In this document: positions 36,119-45,162 of the stretch, piece by piece
Position numbering within the stretch: the first letter of the stretch is position 1
Layout: each line of letters starts with the position of its first letter
From: Pseudomonas nicosulfuronedens
GTDB lineage: Bacteria > Pseudomonadota > Gammaproteobacteria > Pseudomonadales > Pseudomonadaceae
DNA: 64,000 nucleotides
Direction of reading: 5' to 3'
NCBI RefSeq assembly: GCF_005877905.1
Contig: NZ_SWDV01000025.1
Coordinates: forward strand, 62,001 to 126,000
Position numbers and translations under genes: made by a program
Notes under the pieces: generated by a model
What the model saw: the letters and a program-made list of their open reading frames with translations, nothing else
Databases searched by the model: none
Told to the model about the DNA's origin: nothing

Positions 36119-38965
36119 TCAGCCGGCGACCAGCACGCGGATCGCTTCCAGGCGCAGGGAGGCCTTGTCCAGCAGCGCCAGGCTGTCGTCACGCTGCTTG
36201 CGCAGGGCGTCCAGCTCGCTGTCGCGGACGCTGGGGTTGACGGCCTTGAGCGCGGTCAGGCGCGCCAGTTCCTCGTCGAGGGTTGCGGTCAGCTGCTGGC
36301 GGGCGGCTTCGACGCGTTCGGCATGGCGCGGGGTGATCTTGGTCTCGGCCTGGGCGAACTGCTTGGCCAGCACGTCACGTTGTGCCTGCACGAACTTGTT
36401 GGCGCTGGCGCGCGGTACGCTTTCCAACTGGTCGTTCAGGGTGTCGAAGGACACGCGCGAAGACAGGTCGTTGCCGTTGGCGTCCATCAGGCAGCGCAGC
36501 GCCACCGGCGGCAGGAAGCGGCCGAGCTGCAGCTTGCGCGGCGCCACGGCCTCGCTGACGAACAGCAGTTCCAGCAGCACCGTGCCGGGCTTGAGCGCCT
36601 TGTTCTTGATCAGCGCCACCGAGGTGTTGCCCAGCGAGCCGGACAGCACCAGGTCCATGCCGCCCTGCACCATGGGGTGTTCCCAGGTGAGGAACTGCAT
36701 GTCTTCGCGGGCCAGGGCCTGGGCGCGGTCGTAGGTGACGGTCACGCCTTCGTCGTCGCCCAGCGGGAAGCTGGCGTCGAGCATCTTTTCGCTCGGGCGC
36801 AGGATCAGGGCGTTCTCGGAGTGGTCCTCGCTGTCGATGCCGTAGGTATCGAACAGACGCTCCATGTAGATCGGCAGGGCGAACTGGTCGTCCTGTTCCT
36901 CGATCTCGGCCACCAGCGCCTCGCCTTCGCCAGCGCCGCCGGAGTTCAGCTCCAGCAGTCGATCGCGGCCGTTGTGCATCTCGGCTTCCAGCGCTTCACG
37001 GGCGGCGGTGCCTTCGGCCAGCAGGGCCTCGAAGGCGTCGTCGTCGCCGCCGTCCAGCAGCTCCACCAGACGCGGGCCGAAGCGGTGCTGCAGGGCGTTG
37101 CCGGTAGGGCAGGTGTTGAGGAAGGCGTTCAGGGCCTGGTGATACCACTGGAACAGGCGCTCCTGCGGGCTGTTTTCCAGGTGCGGCACGTGGATCTGGA
37201 TAGTGTGCTTCTGGCCGATCCGGTCGAGACGGCCGATGCGCTGTTCCAGCTGGTCCGGGTGGGCCGGCAGGTCGAACAGCACCAGGTGGTGGGCGAACTG
37301 GAAGTTGCGGCCTTCGCTGCCGATTTCCGAGCAGATCAGCACCTGGGCGCCGAACTCTTCATCGGCGAAGTAGGCGGCGGCGCGGTCGCGCTCAAGAATG
37401 CTCATGCCTTCGTGGAACACGGTGGCCGGGATACCGGACTTCAGGCGCAGGGCATCGCCCAGGTCCATCGCGGTCTCGGCGTGGGCGCAGATGACCAGCA
37501 CCTTGTACTGCTTGAGCATCTTCAGAGTGTCGATCAGCCACTCGACGCGTGGGTCGAAGCGCCACCAGCGGTTGTTCTCGTCGCCGTCGTCGGACTGCGC
37601 CTGGAAGCTGACTTCCGGGTAGAGGTCCGGGTGCTCGCCCAGCGGCAGCTCCATGTACTCGATCGGATTGGTCAGCACGTAGGGGTGCAGCTGGCGTTCC
37701 GGGAAGCCCTGCACGGCGGCACGGGTGTTGCGGAACAGCACGCGGCCGGTGCCGTGGCGGTCGAGCAGCTCCCGTACCAGGCGGGCGCGGGCTTCTTCAT
37801 TGCCGGCTTCGACGCTGGCCAGCAGTTCGTCGCCCTCGCTGCCGAGGAAGCCATGGATGGCCTGGCGCGCGGCGGGGGAGAGGCTGCCCTGGTCGACCAG
37901 TTCCTGCACCGCCTCGGCAACCGGGCGGTACTGGGTACTTTCGGTGCGGAAGGCTTCCAGGTCGTGGAAACGGTCCGGGTCGAGCAGACGCAGACGGGCG
38001 AAGTGGCTGTCCAGGCCGAGCTGTTCCGGGGTTGCAGTGAGCAGCAGGACGCCGGGGATGACCTGGGACAGTTGCTCCACCAACTGGTATTCGGGGCTGG
38101 CCTGTTCCGGGTGCCACACGAGGTGGTGGGCTTCGTCGACCACCAGCATGTCCCACTCGGCGGCGAACAGCGCGTCCTGGGCTTTTTCGTCCTCGCGCAG
38201 CCACTCCAGCGCCACCAGGGCCAGCTGGGTGTCTTCGAAGGGGTTGCTGGCATCGCTCTCGACGAAGCGCTCGCGGTCGAACAGGGCGACTTCCAGGTTG
38301 AAGCGTCGGCGCATTTCCACCAGCCACTGGTGCTGCAGGTTCTCCGGTACCAGGATCAGCACCCGGCTGGCGCGGCCGGAGAGCAGCTGGCGGTGGATCA
38401 CCAGGCCCGCTTCGATGGTCTTGCCCAGGCCCACTTCGTCGGCCAGCAGGACGCGCGGCGCCATGCGGTCGGCGACTTCGCGGGCGATGTGCAGCTGGTG
38501 CGCGATGGGTTGCGCGCGGGCGCCGCCCAGGCCCCAGAGCGAGGACTGCAGCAGGCGGGTGCGGTGTTCCAGGGTGTGGTAGCGCAGGCCGAACCAGGAC
38601 ATCGGGTCGATCTGCCCGGCAAACAGGCGGTCGCTGGCCAGGCGGAACTGGATGAAGTTCGACAGCTGGGTTTCCGGAACGGTGTGCTGTTCGTTCTGCG
38701 CGGTGAGGCCGTGGTAGATCAGCAGGCCGTCGATCTCGTCCACTTCGCGGACGGTCATCTTCCAGCCTTCGAAGTGGGTGATCTGATCGCCCGGGGCGAA
38801 GCGCACACGGGTCAGCGGCGCATTGCGCTCGGCGTACTGGCGGGTATCACCGGTAGCCGGATAGAGCACCGTGAGCATGCGGCCGTCCAGAGCGAGGATG
38901 GTCCCCAGCCCAAGTTCCGCTTCACTGTCACTGATCCAGCGTTGACCGGGTTGATACTGCGCCAT
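36119..38965 (-). CDS. rapA: RNA polymerase-associated ATPase RapA (HepA)
   Basis: RapA is a SWI2/SNF2 ATPase that binds RNA polymerase and promotes its recycling. The 948-residue protein has N-terminal Tudor-like domains ([18 protein letters not shown]), the ATPase lobes with [20 protein letters not shown] (Walker A), [11 protein letters not shown] (DEAH), a helicase C lobe ([33 protein letters not shown]), and a RapA C-terminal region from about residue 600. ATG 38965 has GGAGGT upstream and gives the known N-terminus [10 protein letters not shown]; the frame runs 49 codons further upstream. Confidence 0.97.
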   Translation of the reverse strand: MAQYQPGQRWISDSEAELGLGTILALDGRMLTVLYPATGDTRQYAERNAPLTRVRFAPGDQITHFEGWKMTVREVDEIDGLLIYHGLTAQNEQHTVPETQLSNFIQFRLASDRLFAGQIDPMSWFGLRYHTLEHRTRLLQSSLWGLGGARAQPIAHQLHIAREVADRMAPRVLLADEVGLGKTIEAGLVIHRQLLSGRASRVLILVPENLQHQWLVEMRRRFNLEVALFDRERFVESDASNPFEDTQLALVALEWLREDEKAQDALFAAEWDMLVVDEAHHLVWHPEQASPEYQLVEQLSQVIPGVLLLTATPEQLGLDSHFARLRLLDPDRFHDLEAFRTESTQYRPVAEAVQELVDQGSLSPAARQAIHGFLGSEGDELLASVEAGNEEARARLVRELLDRHGTGRVLFRNTRAAVQGFPERQLHPYVLTNPIEYMELPLGEHPDLYPEVSFQAQSDDGDENNRWWRFDPRVEWLIDTLKMLKQYKVLVICAHAETAMDLGDALRLKSGIPATVFHEGMSILERDRAAAYFADEEFGAQVLICSEIGSEGRNFQFAHHLVLFDLPAHPDQLEQRIGRLDRIGQKHTIQIHVPHLENSPQERLFQWYHQALNAFLNTCPTGNALQHRFGPRLVELLDGGDDDAFEALLAEGTAAREALEAEMHNGRDRLLELNSGGAGEGEALVAEIEEQDDQFALPIYMERLFDTYGIDSEDHSENALILRPSEKMLDASFPLGDDEGVTVTYDRAQALAREDMQFLTWEHPMVQGGMDLVLSGSLGNTSVALIKNKALKPGTVLLELLFVSEAVAPRKLQLGRFLPPVALRCLMDANGNDLSSRVSFDTLNDQLESVPRASANKFVQAQRDVLAKQFAQAETKITPRHAERVEAARQQLTATLDEELARLTALKAVNPSVRDSELDALRKQRDDSLALLDKASLRLEAIRVLVAG

Positions 38966-39197
38966 GGACACCTCCCAAAAAAAGCCGGCTATGGTACCGG
39001 AACGCGCAGCTTTCAGCGATGGCCGTCGGCGCCTCCGGTCGCCCGAATCATCGGCAAGACCTGTTTGAGGCGTGCACTCATCGCGAATCGTGGAAAGTGT
39101 AGCGAGGCGCACTCAAGTCTGTGGTGCTCCGGCCGATAGCCTGACCAGAGGACTTGTCAGCGCACTTCTCCACAGGGCCTGCGCCCAGGAATAATCG

Positions 39198-39503
39198 ATG
39201 CTGCCGCCCATTCCCCATAGTCTGGCACCCGTCACTGCACAGCAGGACGTGCCCAAGCCGCGACCGGATGTCACCCCGGTGACTCCGCCTGCACCCAGCG
39301 CAGGCAATGCCGGCGTGGAGCTGGAGCGCCGTCCGGACGAAGAGGCATTGCGCGAGGAGTACCAGCGCCGGCGCAAGCGTCGCCAACTGGCCGACGGCAC
39401 GCCCGAGGGCGAGGCGCTGGAGGAACTGGAGGAAGTCGAGGAACTGGGCGAGGACGTGCAGGCTGCCCCGCGCAAGGGGCTGTGGATCGATGTCGAGGTC
39501 TGA
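39198..39503 (+). CDS. Hypothetical proline-rich/acidic small protein
   Basis: This 101-residue protein has no recognised domain. The first ~38 residues are proline-rich and probably disordered. A charged helix (DEEALREEYQRRRKRRQLADGT) and an acidic stretch (EALEELEEVEELGEDVQ) follow, ending KGLWIDVEV. It has no signal peptide. Similar short proteins occur upstream of alkB-like genes in Pseudomonas, and I recall some being mislabelled as aspartate-semialdehyde dehydrogenase. The start is ATG 39198, with AGGAAT upstream. The next gene starts 48 bp later. Confidence 0.7.
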   Translation: MLPPIPHSLAPVTAQQDVPKPRPDVTPVTPPAPSAGNAGVELERRPDEEALREEYQRRRKRRQLADGTPEGEALEELEEVEELGEDVQAAPRKGLWIDVEV

Positions 39504-39551
39504 CCTGGCAGGGGAGTAGACTGGCCCCATCGCTGAGTACCCGAGCTTTCC

Positions 39552-40151
39552 ATGCTGTTCGACGACGCCCCGATCCTTCTCCCCGATGCCGAGCTGCGCC
39601 TGATCCCCGACTGGTGCCCGCCGCAGCGCGCGGCCCACTGGCTGGAACAACTGCTCGCCGAGACGCCTTGGGAACGACCGCAGGTGCATCTGCATGGCCG
39701 CGACTACCCCGTGCCGCGCCTGGTCAACTGGTATGGCGATCCCGAAGCTTTCTATACCTACTCCGGCCTGACCCATGCGCCGCTGCCCTGGACGCCGCTG
39801 CTGGCCGAAATCCGCTCGGCGGTGGAGCAAGCAGCCGGCCAGCGCTTCAACGGCGTGCTGCTCAACTACTACCGCGACGGCCAGGACTCCATGGGCTGGC
39901 ACAGCGACGACGAGCCCGAGCTCGGGCGCAACCCGTTGGTGGCCTCGCTGAACCTGGGCGGTACGCGGCGCTTCGATCTGCGGCGCAAGGGGCGAAACAC
40001 AATCGAACACTCCATCGATCTGTCCGGCGGATCGCTGCTGGTCATGTCCGGCGCGACACAGCATTATTGGCAGCATCAGGTTGCCAAGACGCGCCGTCCG
40101 GTTGCTCCGCGCCTGAATCTGACTTTCCGCCTGGTGCATGCCCTGCCATGA
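39552..40151 (+). CDS. AlkB-like 2-oxoglutarate/Fe(II) dioxygenase
   Basis: The 199-residue protein is an AlkB-family dioxygenase that repairs N-alkylated bases (1-meA, 3-meC) by oxidative demethylation; it is closest to the ALKBH2/3-like group. Iron ligands are H117, D119 (MGWHSDDEPELG) and H175 (QHYWQHQV); R187 and R193 (APRLNLTFR) bind 2-oxoglutarate and substrate. LNYYRDGQDSMGWHSDDE is the hallmark. The stop overlaps the next small gene by 4 nt. No Ada box was seen upstream. Confidence 0.93.
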   Translation: MLFDDAPILLPDAELRLIPDWCPPQRAAHWLEQLLAETPWERPQVHLHGRDYPVPRLVNWYGDPEAFYTYSGLTHAPLPWTPLLAEIRSAVEQAAGQRFNGVLLNYYRDGQDSMGWHSDDEPELGRNPLVASLNLGGTRRFDLRRKGRNTIEHSIDLSGGSLLVMSGATQHYWQHQVAKTRRPVAPRLNLTFRLVHALP

Positions 40152-40309
40152 GCAACGAAGACAAGCTGATCGACTTCACCGCCGAGCGCGACAAGCGCAT
40201 CCACGACGTGCACGAAAAGCGCCTGCAGGACGTGCGCAAGGCCTTCGAGCAGGCGCTGCCGCTGGGCAAGCCGCGCAAGAAGGGCAAGAGCAAGCCCAAG
40301 AAACGCTGA
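40148..40309 (+). CDS. Small basic protein co-translated with the alkB-like gene
   Basis: This 53-residue ORF starts inside the alkB-like stop (ATGA). An amphipathic, charged helix (MSNEDKLIDFTAERDKRIHDVHEKRL...) is followed by a lysine/arginine-rich tail KPRKKGKSKPKKR. The overlap and the codon-like composition argue that it is real. The basic tail suggests nucleic-acid or ribosome contact, but no family was recognised. Confidence 0.65.
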   Translation: MSNEDKLIDFTAERDKRIHDVHEKRLQDVRKAFEQALPLGKPRKKGKSKPKKR

Positions 40310-40379
40310 TTTTCCCTCTCCAAGGGCCGCCAGGCCCCGCTCTGCGCGGCTTCCCGCCGCACCCGATCCCCTCCGGAAC

Positions 40380-40393
40380 TTGACCTGCGTCAG
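40380..40393 (+). promoter_or_regulatory. Second, weaker ANR/FNR-like box
   Basis: TTGACCTGCGTCAG resembles TTGAT-N4-ATCAA at 7 of 10 positions. It is 50 bp upstream of the stronger box before the ccoM-like gene. Confidence 0.35.
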
Positions 40394-40429
40394 TGCTCCG
40401 GCCCTCCCCGGAAAGCGCCTTGTCGACCA

Positions 40430-40470
40430 TTGATCCAGGTCAATTGGTCCTGCCTGGCCGCCGGTAATCT
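40430..40470 (+). promoter_or_regulatory. ANR (FNR-type) box with correctly placed -10, upstream of ccoM-like gene
   Basis: TTGATCCAGGTCAA (40430-40443) matches the ANR consensus at 9 of 10 positions. TAATCT (40465-40470) is a good -10. The box centre would be about 41 bp upstream of the start site (~40477), as in class II ANR promoters. Confidence 0.72.
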
Positions 40471-40512
40471 GCACACATCCCCAGACGATGTAGGCAACAG
40501 GAGGCCAGCATC

Positions 40513-40623
40513 ATGTTCATCGACGAAGTGGTTCTCGCAGGCATCCTTACCGTCGGATTGATGGTTGTTTTCTTCGGTGGGGTCGGAATTTTCATCTGGA
40601 AGGACAGCCACAAGAAGAGCTGA
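40513..40623 (+). CDS. ccoM: CcoM-like small membrane subunit of cbb3 cytochrome oxidase
   Basis: This 36-residue single-span protein has the sequence MFIDEVVLAGILTVG, then LMVVFFGGVGIFIWK, then DSHKKS. AGGAGG lies 7 nt upstream of ATG 40513. A short acidic start, one transmembrane helix and a lysine-rich C-terminus match, from memory, the CcoM subunit found in the P. stutzeri cbb3 oxidase structure (36-37 residues). The upstream ANR box fits a gene for microaerobic respiration. It is not linked here to ccoNOQP, which is expected for CcoM. A transcription terminator follows within 35 nt, so it is a monocistronic unit. Confidence 0.75.
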   Translation: MFIDEVVLAGILTVGLMVVFFGGVGIFIWKDSHKKS

Positions 40624-40656
40624 TCCTTACAGATATACAGAGCACGCAAGGCACTT

Positions 40657-40684
40657 CGGGCGACTTAGGTCGCCCGTTTTTTTT
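40657..40684 (+). terminator. Intrinsic terminator of the ccoM-like gene
   Basis: The 8-bp stem CGGGCGAC/GTCGCCCG with loop TTAG is followed by eight T residues, 34 nt after the stop. Confidence 0.93.
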
Positions 40685-40805
40685 GCCTCTACGAAAGTCG
40701 GGATGACACATTGTTAGCTTGCTAATAATATGATGGGTAACGATTCCGTCATCCGCTTTGCCGACTATCTTTAAGCGATAGACCCGGACCCTTTCGAGAG
40801 ACCGC

Positions 40806-42794
40806 GTGCGACCTACGCTACAGGCATTCCTTGCGCCGGATACGCTGGCGCTGAAATTCGCGATCAAGACCCTCCTGGCCGGCGGCCTGGCGCTCTGGTG
40901 CGCCTTCCGTTTCGACCTGGAGCAGCCGCAGTGGGCGCTGATGACGGTGTTCATCGTGTCCCAGCCGCTGTCGGGCATGGTGGTGGCCAAGGGCCTTTTC
41001 CGCCTGATCGGTACCTTGTTCGGTACGGCCATGTCGGTGGTGTTCATAGCGCTGTTCGCTCAGACGCCCTGGCTGTTCCTGCTGGCCATCTCGCTCTGGC
41101 TGGGCCTTTGCACCGCGGCATCGACCAGCCTGCGCAACCACGTGTCCTATGCGTTCGTGCTGTCGGGATACACCGTGGCGATCATCGGGCTGCCGGCGAT
41201 CACGCACCCACTGGACGTCTTCGACCAGGCTGTCGCGCGCAGTACGGAAATCTGCCTGGGCATCCTCTGTGCTTCCGCCGTCAGCGCGATTCTCTGGCCG
41301 CGCCGGGTCGAGGCCAACCTGGGCAAGCAGGCGCACGCCACCTGGCTCACCGGCATGCAGGCTGCGCGCAGTGAGATCGATGCCGATGCGCGGCAGATCA
41401 AGGGCCTGCTGCAGGCGCTGGGCAAGATCGTCGAAGTCGATGTGCAACGTGATCACGCCTGGTTCGAGGGCTATCGGGGGCGGATGCGCTCGCGCGCGCT
41501 GCGGATTCTCTCCCGCGACCTGCTCAGCCTGCTGCGCACTGCGCGCGGTGTGGCCCGCCAGCGCAGCGTGCTGGATGCCGAGGACCGCGCGCGCCTGCAA
41601 CCCTGGTTCGAGGAGCTGCGCGCCACCCTGGAGGACCCGCAGGTGGACGCCATGCGCTCGCTGCAGGAGCGTTTGCAGGCGGCGGGCCTGGATGAAAGCT
41701 ACTCCAACGACCTGCGCTATTGCCTGACCCGCTGCGCCCTGCTGCTGCTCAAGGCGCTGAATTCGGAAAAGACCATGCGTGCCGTGGCGGACGGGCGCGT
41801 GGATGATGTCGCCACCGGCACCCTGTCCTGGCACCGCGATTGGCTCATGGCGCTGTTCTACGGCCTGCGCAGCGCGTTGGCGCTGCTGGGCATGTCGGCG
41901 TTCTGGATGGCCACCGCCTGGCCGGCGGCTACCGGCGGCATGCTGCTGGCAGCGGTGATCTGCAGTCTGTTCGCCAACCGCGATAACGCCGTCACCATTG
42001 GCCTGGGTTTCCTGCGTGGCATCCTCTACGCGATCCCGGCGGCGGCTGTCGTGAGCCAATGGCTGCTGCCGCAGTGGAACGGCTTCCCGCTGCTCTGCCT
42101 GGCGCTGGGCGTGCCGCTGTTCTTCGCCCTGTTGGGCATGGCCACGCCTGCGCTGGCGGGGACGGCGACATCCTTCTCGATCCACTTCATTACCCTGGTG
42201 GCGCCGAGCAACGTGATGAAGTACGACCTCGCCAACCTGCTCAATTCGGCCCAGGGCATCGTCATCGGCGTGGGCTTCGCCGTGCTGGTGTTCCGCCTGC
42301 TCACCTTGCCGGCGGACTGGCTCAACCTCCGCCTGATCCAGGCCACCTGCGAGGACCTCGGGCGCCTGACCCGGCGGCCCCTGGCGGAAGCCGAGAGCTG
42401 GTTCGGCGGACGTATGGCCGACCGCCTGATTCGCCTGGCACGGCATTACACCCTGCTGCCCAGGGAAGAGCAGAAGCGCTGGCAGGACGGCCTGCTGGCG
42501 CTGGACCTGGGCAATGAACTGATCCATCTGCGCTCCTGCCTCAGCGGAGCGCAGGGACAACTGCGCAAGCGTCGCGACCAGTTCCTCGGCTCTCTGGCCG
42601 GAGTACTGGAGAAGGGGCCGGCGCAGGGCCGCGAGCAACGCCTGGAAAGCCTCTGCCCGCCGCTGGAGGAGGCTCTCGCCCACGACTTGCAGGGCGATAA
42701 CGAACCCAACCGTCTGGCCCGTGCCGCGTTGGCGCAGTTGCGCCACACCTGGCGGCAGTGGTGCCGTCTGGAGGACTCCCATGGGGCTGCATGA
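40806..42794 (+). CDS. FUSC-family efflux component (AaeB-like)
   Basis: The 662-residue inner-membrane protein has two FUSC-type repeats: residues about 15-165 and about 350-500, each with a cluster of membrane helices, with a cytoplasmic helical region between and after. It resembles AaeB, the p-hydroxybenzoate efflux subunit, and other aromatic-acid exporters. PQWALMTVFIVSQPLSGMVVAKGLFRLIGTLFG is the typical start. The start codon is GTG 40806 with GAGAG upstream. It overlaps the DUF1656 gene by 14 nt and is followed by an HlyD-type adaptor; the three make an AaeXAB-like pump. Confidence 0.9.
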   Translation: MRPTLQAFLAPDTLALKFAIKTLLAGGLALWCAFRFDLEQPQWALMTVFIVSQPLSGMVVAKGLFRLIGTLFGTAMSVVFIALFAQTPWLFLLAISLWLGLCTAASTSLRNHVSYAFVLSGYTVAIIGLPAITHPLDVFDQAVARSTEICLGILCASAVSAILWPRRVEANLGKQAHATWLTGMQAARSEIDADARQIKGLLQALGKIVEVDVQRDHAWFEGYRGRMRSRALRILSRDLLSLLRTARGVARQRSVLDAEDRARLQPWFEELRATLEDPQVDAMRSLQERLQAAGLDESYSNDLRYCLTRCALLLLKALNSEKTMRAVADGRVDDVATGTLSWHRDWLMALFYGLRSALALLGMSAFWMATAWPAATGGMLLAAVICSLFANRDNAVTIGLGFLRGILYAIPAAAVVSQWLLPQWNGFPLLCLALGVPLFFALLGMATPALAGTATSFSIHFITLVAPSNVMKYDLANLLNSAQGIVIGVGFAVLVFRLLTLPADWLNLRLIQATCEDLGRLTRRPLAEAESWFGGRMADRLIRLARHYTLLPREEQKRWQDGLLALDLGNELIHLRSCLSGAQGQLRKRRDQFLGSLAGVLEKGPAQGREQRLESLCPPLEEALAHDLQGDNEPNRLARAALAQLRHTWRQWCRLEDSHGAA

Positions 42795-42990
42795 GTTCGG
42801 CTGGGGCGGCGTCTACATCAGCCCGCTGTTCATCTATGCGCTGCTGGCCCTGGGGCTGACCGCGCTGTTGCGCCTGCTGTTGCAGGCCACGCCGCTCGGC
42901 CGCCAGATCTGGCACGAAGCCCTGTTCGACTGTGCTCTGTTCGTGCTGATCCTGTGCGGGATCACCTGGGCGCTGAGCGGAACACCTTGA
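42781..42990 (+). CDS. DUF1656 (AaeX-like) small membrane protein
   Basis: The 69-residue protein begins MGLHEFGWGGVYISPLFIYALLALGLTALLRLLL and has two membrane helices, matching DUF1656/AaeX. It overlaps the FUSC gene by 14 nt, with the Shine-Dalgarno sequence GAGGA inside that gene. Its role in AaeAB-type efflux is unknown, but it regularly accompanies FUSC/HlyD pairs. Confidence 0.9.
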   Translation: MGLHEFGWGGVYISPLFIYALLALGLTALLRLLLQATPLGRQIWHEALFDCALFVLILCGITWALSGTP

Positions 42991-43003
42991 GAGGAGAAGC
43001 TGT

Positions 43004-43861
43004 ATGCGCGGAACCCTTCGCGTAGTCATCACCATCGCCCTGGTCATCGCCGCCATCCTGGCCGGCACCTGGCTGTGGCGCTACTACATGCTGTCGCCCT
43101 GGACCCGCGATGCACGTGTGCGTGCCGATGTGGTGGTGATTGCCCCGGACGTGTCCGGCTGGGTCACCGACCTCGCCGTACAGGACAACCAGCAGGTCAA
43201 GGCCGGCGACCTGATCATGCGCATCGATCACGAGCGCTACGCGGCGAATCTGGAGCAGGCCAAGGCGTTGGCCGAGACCCGGCACCAGCAGTACCTGTTG
43301 CGCGTGAGCGAGGCTTCGCGGCGTAGCAAGCTGGGCATCGCGGCGATCAGCGCTGAGGACAAGGAGACCGCGCAGATCAACGCATCCATCGCCAAGAGCG
43401 AGTACGACGAAGCCCAGGCCCAGGTGCGCCTGGCGCAACTGAACCTGACCCGCAGCGAGATGCGCGCGCCGCGCGACGGGCAGATCACCAATCTGCGGCT
43501 GGCCCAGGGCAACTACGTGCAGGCGGGCCAGGCGATGATGGCGCTGGTGGACCAGAAGTCCTTCTACGTCACCGCCTATTTCGAGGAAACCAAGCTGCCC
43601 GGCATCCGTGTCGGTCAGCCGGCCCAGGTGGTGCTGATGAGTGGTGACATTGCCATCGACGGCACCGTGGAGAGCATCAGCAGTGGCATCACCGACCGCA
43701 ACGCGATCCCTGACAGTCAGTTGCTGGCCAACGTCGAACCGACCTTCAACTGGGTGCGCCTGGCCCAGCGCATCCCGGTACGCATCCATCTCGACAAGGT
43801 GCCCGAGGGCGTGCACCTGAGCGCCGGCATGACCGCCAGCGTTACCGTGAAGGAGCGCTGA
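43004..43861 (+). CDS. HlyD-family membrane fusion protein (AaeA-like)
   Basis: This 285-residue periplasmic adaptor has a single N-terminal membrane anchor (VVITIALVIAAILAGTWLW), a barrel/lipoyl region (DVVVIAPDVSGWVTDLAVQDNQQVKAGDLIMRID), a helical hairpin (about 75-135), the second lipoyl half (RAPRDGQITNLRLAQGNYV) and a beta-barrel with VKER at the end. It pairs with the FUSC protein for efflux. The last 20 nt overlap the convergent MFS gene, so both genes share coding DNA at their 3' ends. Confidence 0.92.
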   Translation: MRGTLRVVITIALVIAAILAGTWLWRYYMLSPWTRDARVRADVVVIAPDVSGWVTDLAVQDNQQVKAGDLIMRIDHERYAANLEQAKALAETRHQQYLLRVSEASRRSKLGIAAISAEDKETAQINASIAKSEYDEAQAQVRLAQLNLTRSEMRAPRDGQITNLRLAQGNYVQAGQAMMALVDQKSFYVTAYFEETKLPGIRVGQPAQVVLMSGDIAIDGTVESISSGITDRNAIPDSQLLANVEPTFNWVRLAQRIPVRIHLDKVPEGVHLSAGMTASVTVKER

Positions 43862-45020
43862 TTCCCGCCGCCTGCGGTTCGCGTCCGAACCAGCAGGACA
43901 GTGCCGCGCACAGCACCGACGCCGCTACCAGGCTGATACCGACCCAGGGCGTCCAGGCGATGCCCGCCAGGCTGATCACCGCGCCGCCCAGCGCCGCGCC
44001 GAGGGCCACGCCCAGGTGCATCGCCGAAGTGTTCAGCGCCACCCCGGCGCTACCGCTGGCCGGGTCGCTGGCCAGCAGATAGCTCTGCACCGCTGGCGAG
44101 ATCATCCAGCTGATGGTGCTCCAGATCATCAGGGCGCCGAGCAGCAGCCAGGGGTGGCCGAGGCTCAGCGGGATTGCCAGCATCGCCACTGCGAACAGCA
44201 CCGGCACCACCAGCAGCGCGCGGCGGTGACCGAGGTGATCGCTCAGCCAGCCGCCCAGGTATCCGCCACCGATGGCCGCCAAGCCGATCAGCAGCAGCGT
44301 CAGGGCGATGCCCCGGCTATCGGTGATCCCGGCGACCTGCTGGAACCACGGCGTGATGTAGGCGAACAGCGTGAAGTGCCCGCCCAGCAGGAGGATCGAT
44401 ACCAGTTGCGCGAGGTTCAGTACCGGGCTGCGCAGCTGGCGCCTGTACGCCTCGCTGCTGGCGGGACTGTCCAGCGTGCGGCGAGGCAGGGCGATCCGCA
44501 GCAGGGCGGCCAGCGGCAGCGAGTAGAGGGCAATGGCGGCGAAGATCCAGCGCCAGCCGAACCAGTCGTTGACCAGCACGCCGGCGGGTACGCCGAACAC
44601 CAGCGAGCCGCTGATGCCCATGAAGATCAGACCGATGGCGCGCCCGCGCTGGGCCGCCGGCGCCAGCTCCACTGCCAGCAGGCTGGCCTGCATGATCAGC
44701 AGCCCGCAGCAGGCGGCCATGCCAATGCGCATCAGCAGCAGGGAAACGTAGCCGGGGCTCAGCGCGGCACCCGCGTTGAACGCGGCGAATACCAGCAGCG
44801 TGATGACCAGCAGCCGGCGACAGTCGGCGCCACGGGTAAGCCAGCCGAGCAGAGGCGCGGCGATGGCGAAACTCAGGGAGAACAGGCTGGTGAGTTGCCC
44901 GGCGAGGCTCAGGGAAACGTGCAGGTCGTTGGCAAGGGACGGCAGGATGCCGGTGAGGATGGCCTCGGCGAGGCCCGCGGCGAAGGTGCAGAGGGATAGC
45001 AACAGCAGTCGAAGGTCCAT
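43842..45020 (-). CDS. MFS transporter, DHA1 family (AraJ/YdhP-like)
   Basis: The 392-residue protein has 12 membrane segments and begins MDLRLLLLSLCTFAAGLAEAILTGILPSLANDLHVS. Drug:H+ antiporter-1 features include LAGQLTSLFSLSFAIAAPLLGWLTRG (motif A region) and the MGISGSLVFGVPAGVLVND segment near helix 5 (motif C region). It is probably an exporter of sugars, arabinose-like compounds or drugs; the substrate is unknown. It is convergent with the HlyD gene and overlaps it by 20 nt. It lacks an obvious operon partner. Confidence 0.88.
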   Translation of the reverse strand: MDLRLLLLSLCTFAAGLAEAILTGILPSLANDLHVSLSLAGQLTSLFSLSFAIAAPLLGWLTRGADCRRLLVITLLVFAAFNAGAALSPGYVSLLLMRIGMAACCGLLIMQASLLAVELAPAAQRGRAIGLIFMGISGSLVFGVPAGVLVNDWFGWRWIFAAIALYSLPLAALLRIALPRRTLDSPASSEAYRRQLRSPVLNLAQLVSILLLGGHFTLFAYITPWFQQVAGITDSRGIALTLLLIGLAAIGGGYLGGWLSDHLGHRRALLVVPVLFAVAMLAIPLSLGHPWLLLGALMIWSTISWMISPAVQSYLLASDPASGSAGVALNTSAMHLGVALGAALGGAVISLAGIAWTPWVGISLVAASVLCAALSCWFGREPQAAGISAPSR

Positions 45021-45128
45021 GGCGGCTCCGATTCCCGGTGAGGGGTTTCGGGCACGAAGCCTTCGGTTATCCCGGATGGATATGAAGTAACGGGGGCAGG
45101 GTAGTCGAGCGGGAAACTGTATACAAGT

Positions 45129-45156
45129 TTCCGGGGCCGCTGGTACGGCCCCGGAA
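45129..45156 (-). terminator. Hairpin downstream of phaJ
   Basis: An 11-bp stem TTCCGGGGCCG/CGGCCCCGGAA with a six-base loop lies just beyond the phaJ stop. The minus-strand 3' flank is not clearly T-rich, so termination efficiency is uncertain. Confidence 0.6.
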
Positions 45157-45162
45157 CGTGTG

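Noticed and set aside
36323-39139. 938-codon plus-strand open frame
   Set aside because: It is antisense to rapA, and its translation is the Gln/Val/Asp/His-rich pattern seen in other shadow frames here.
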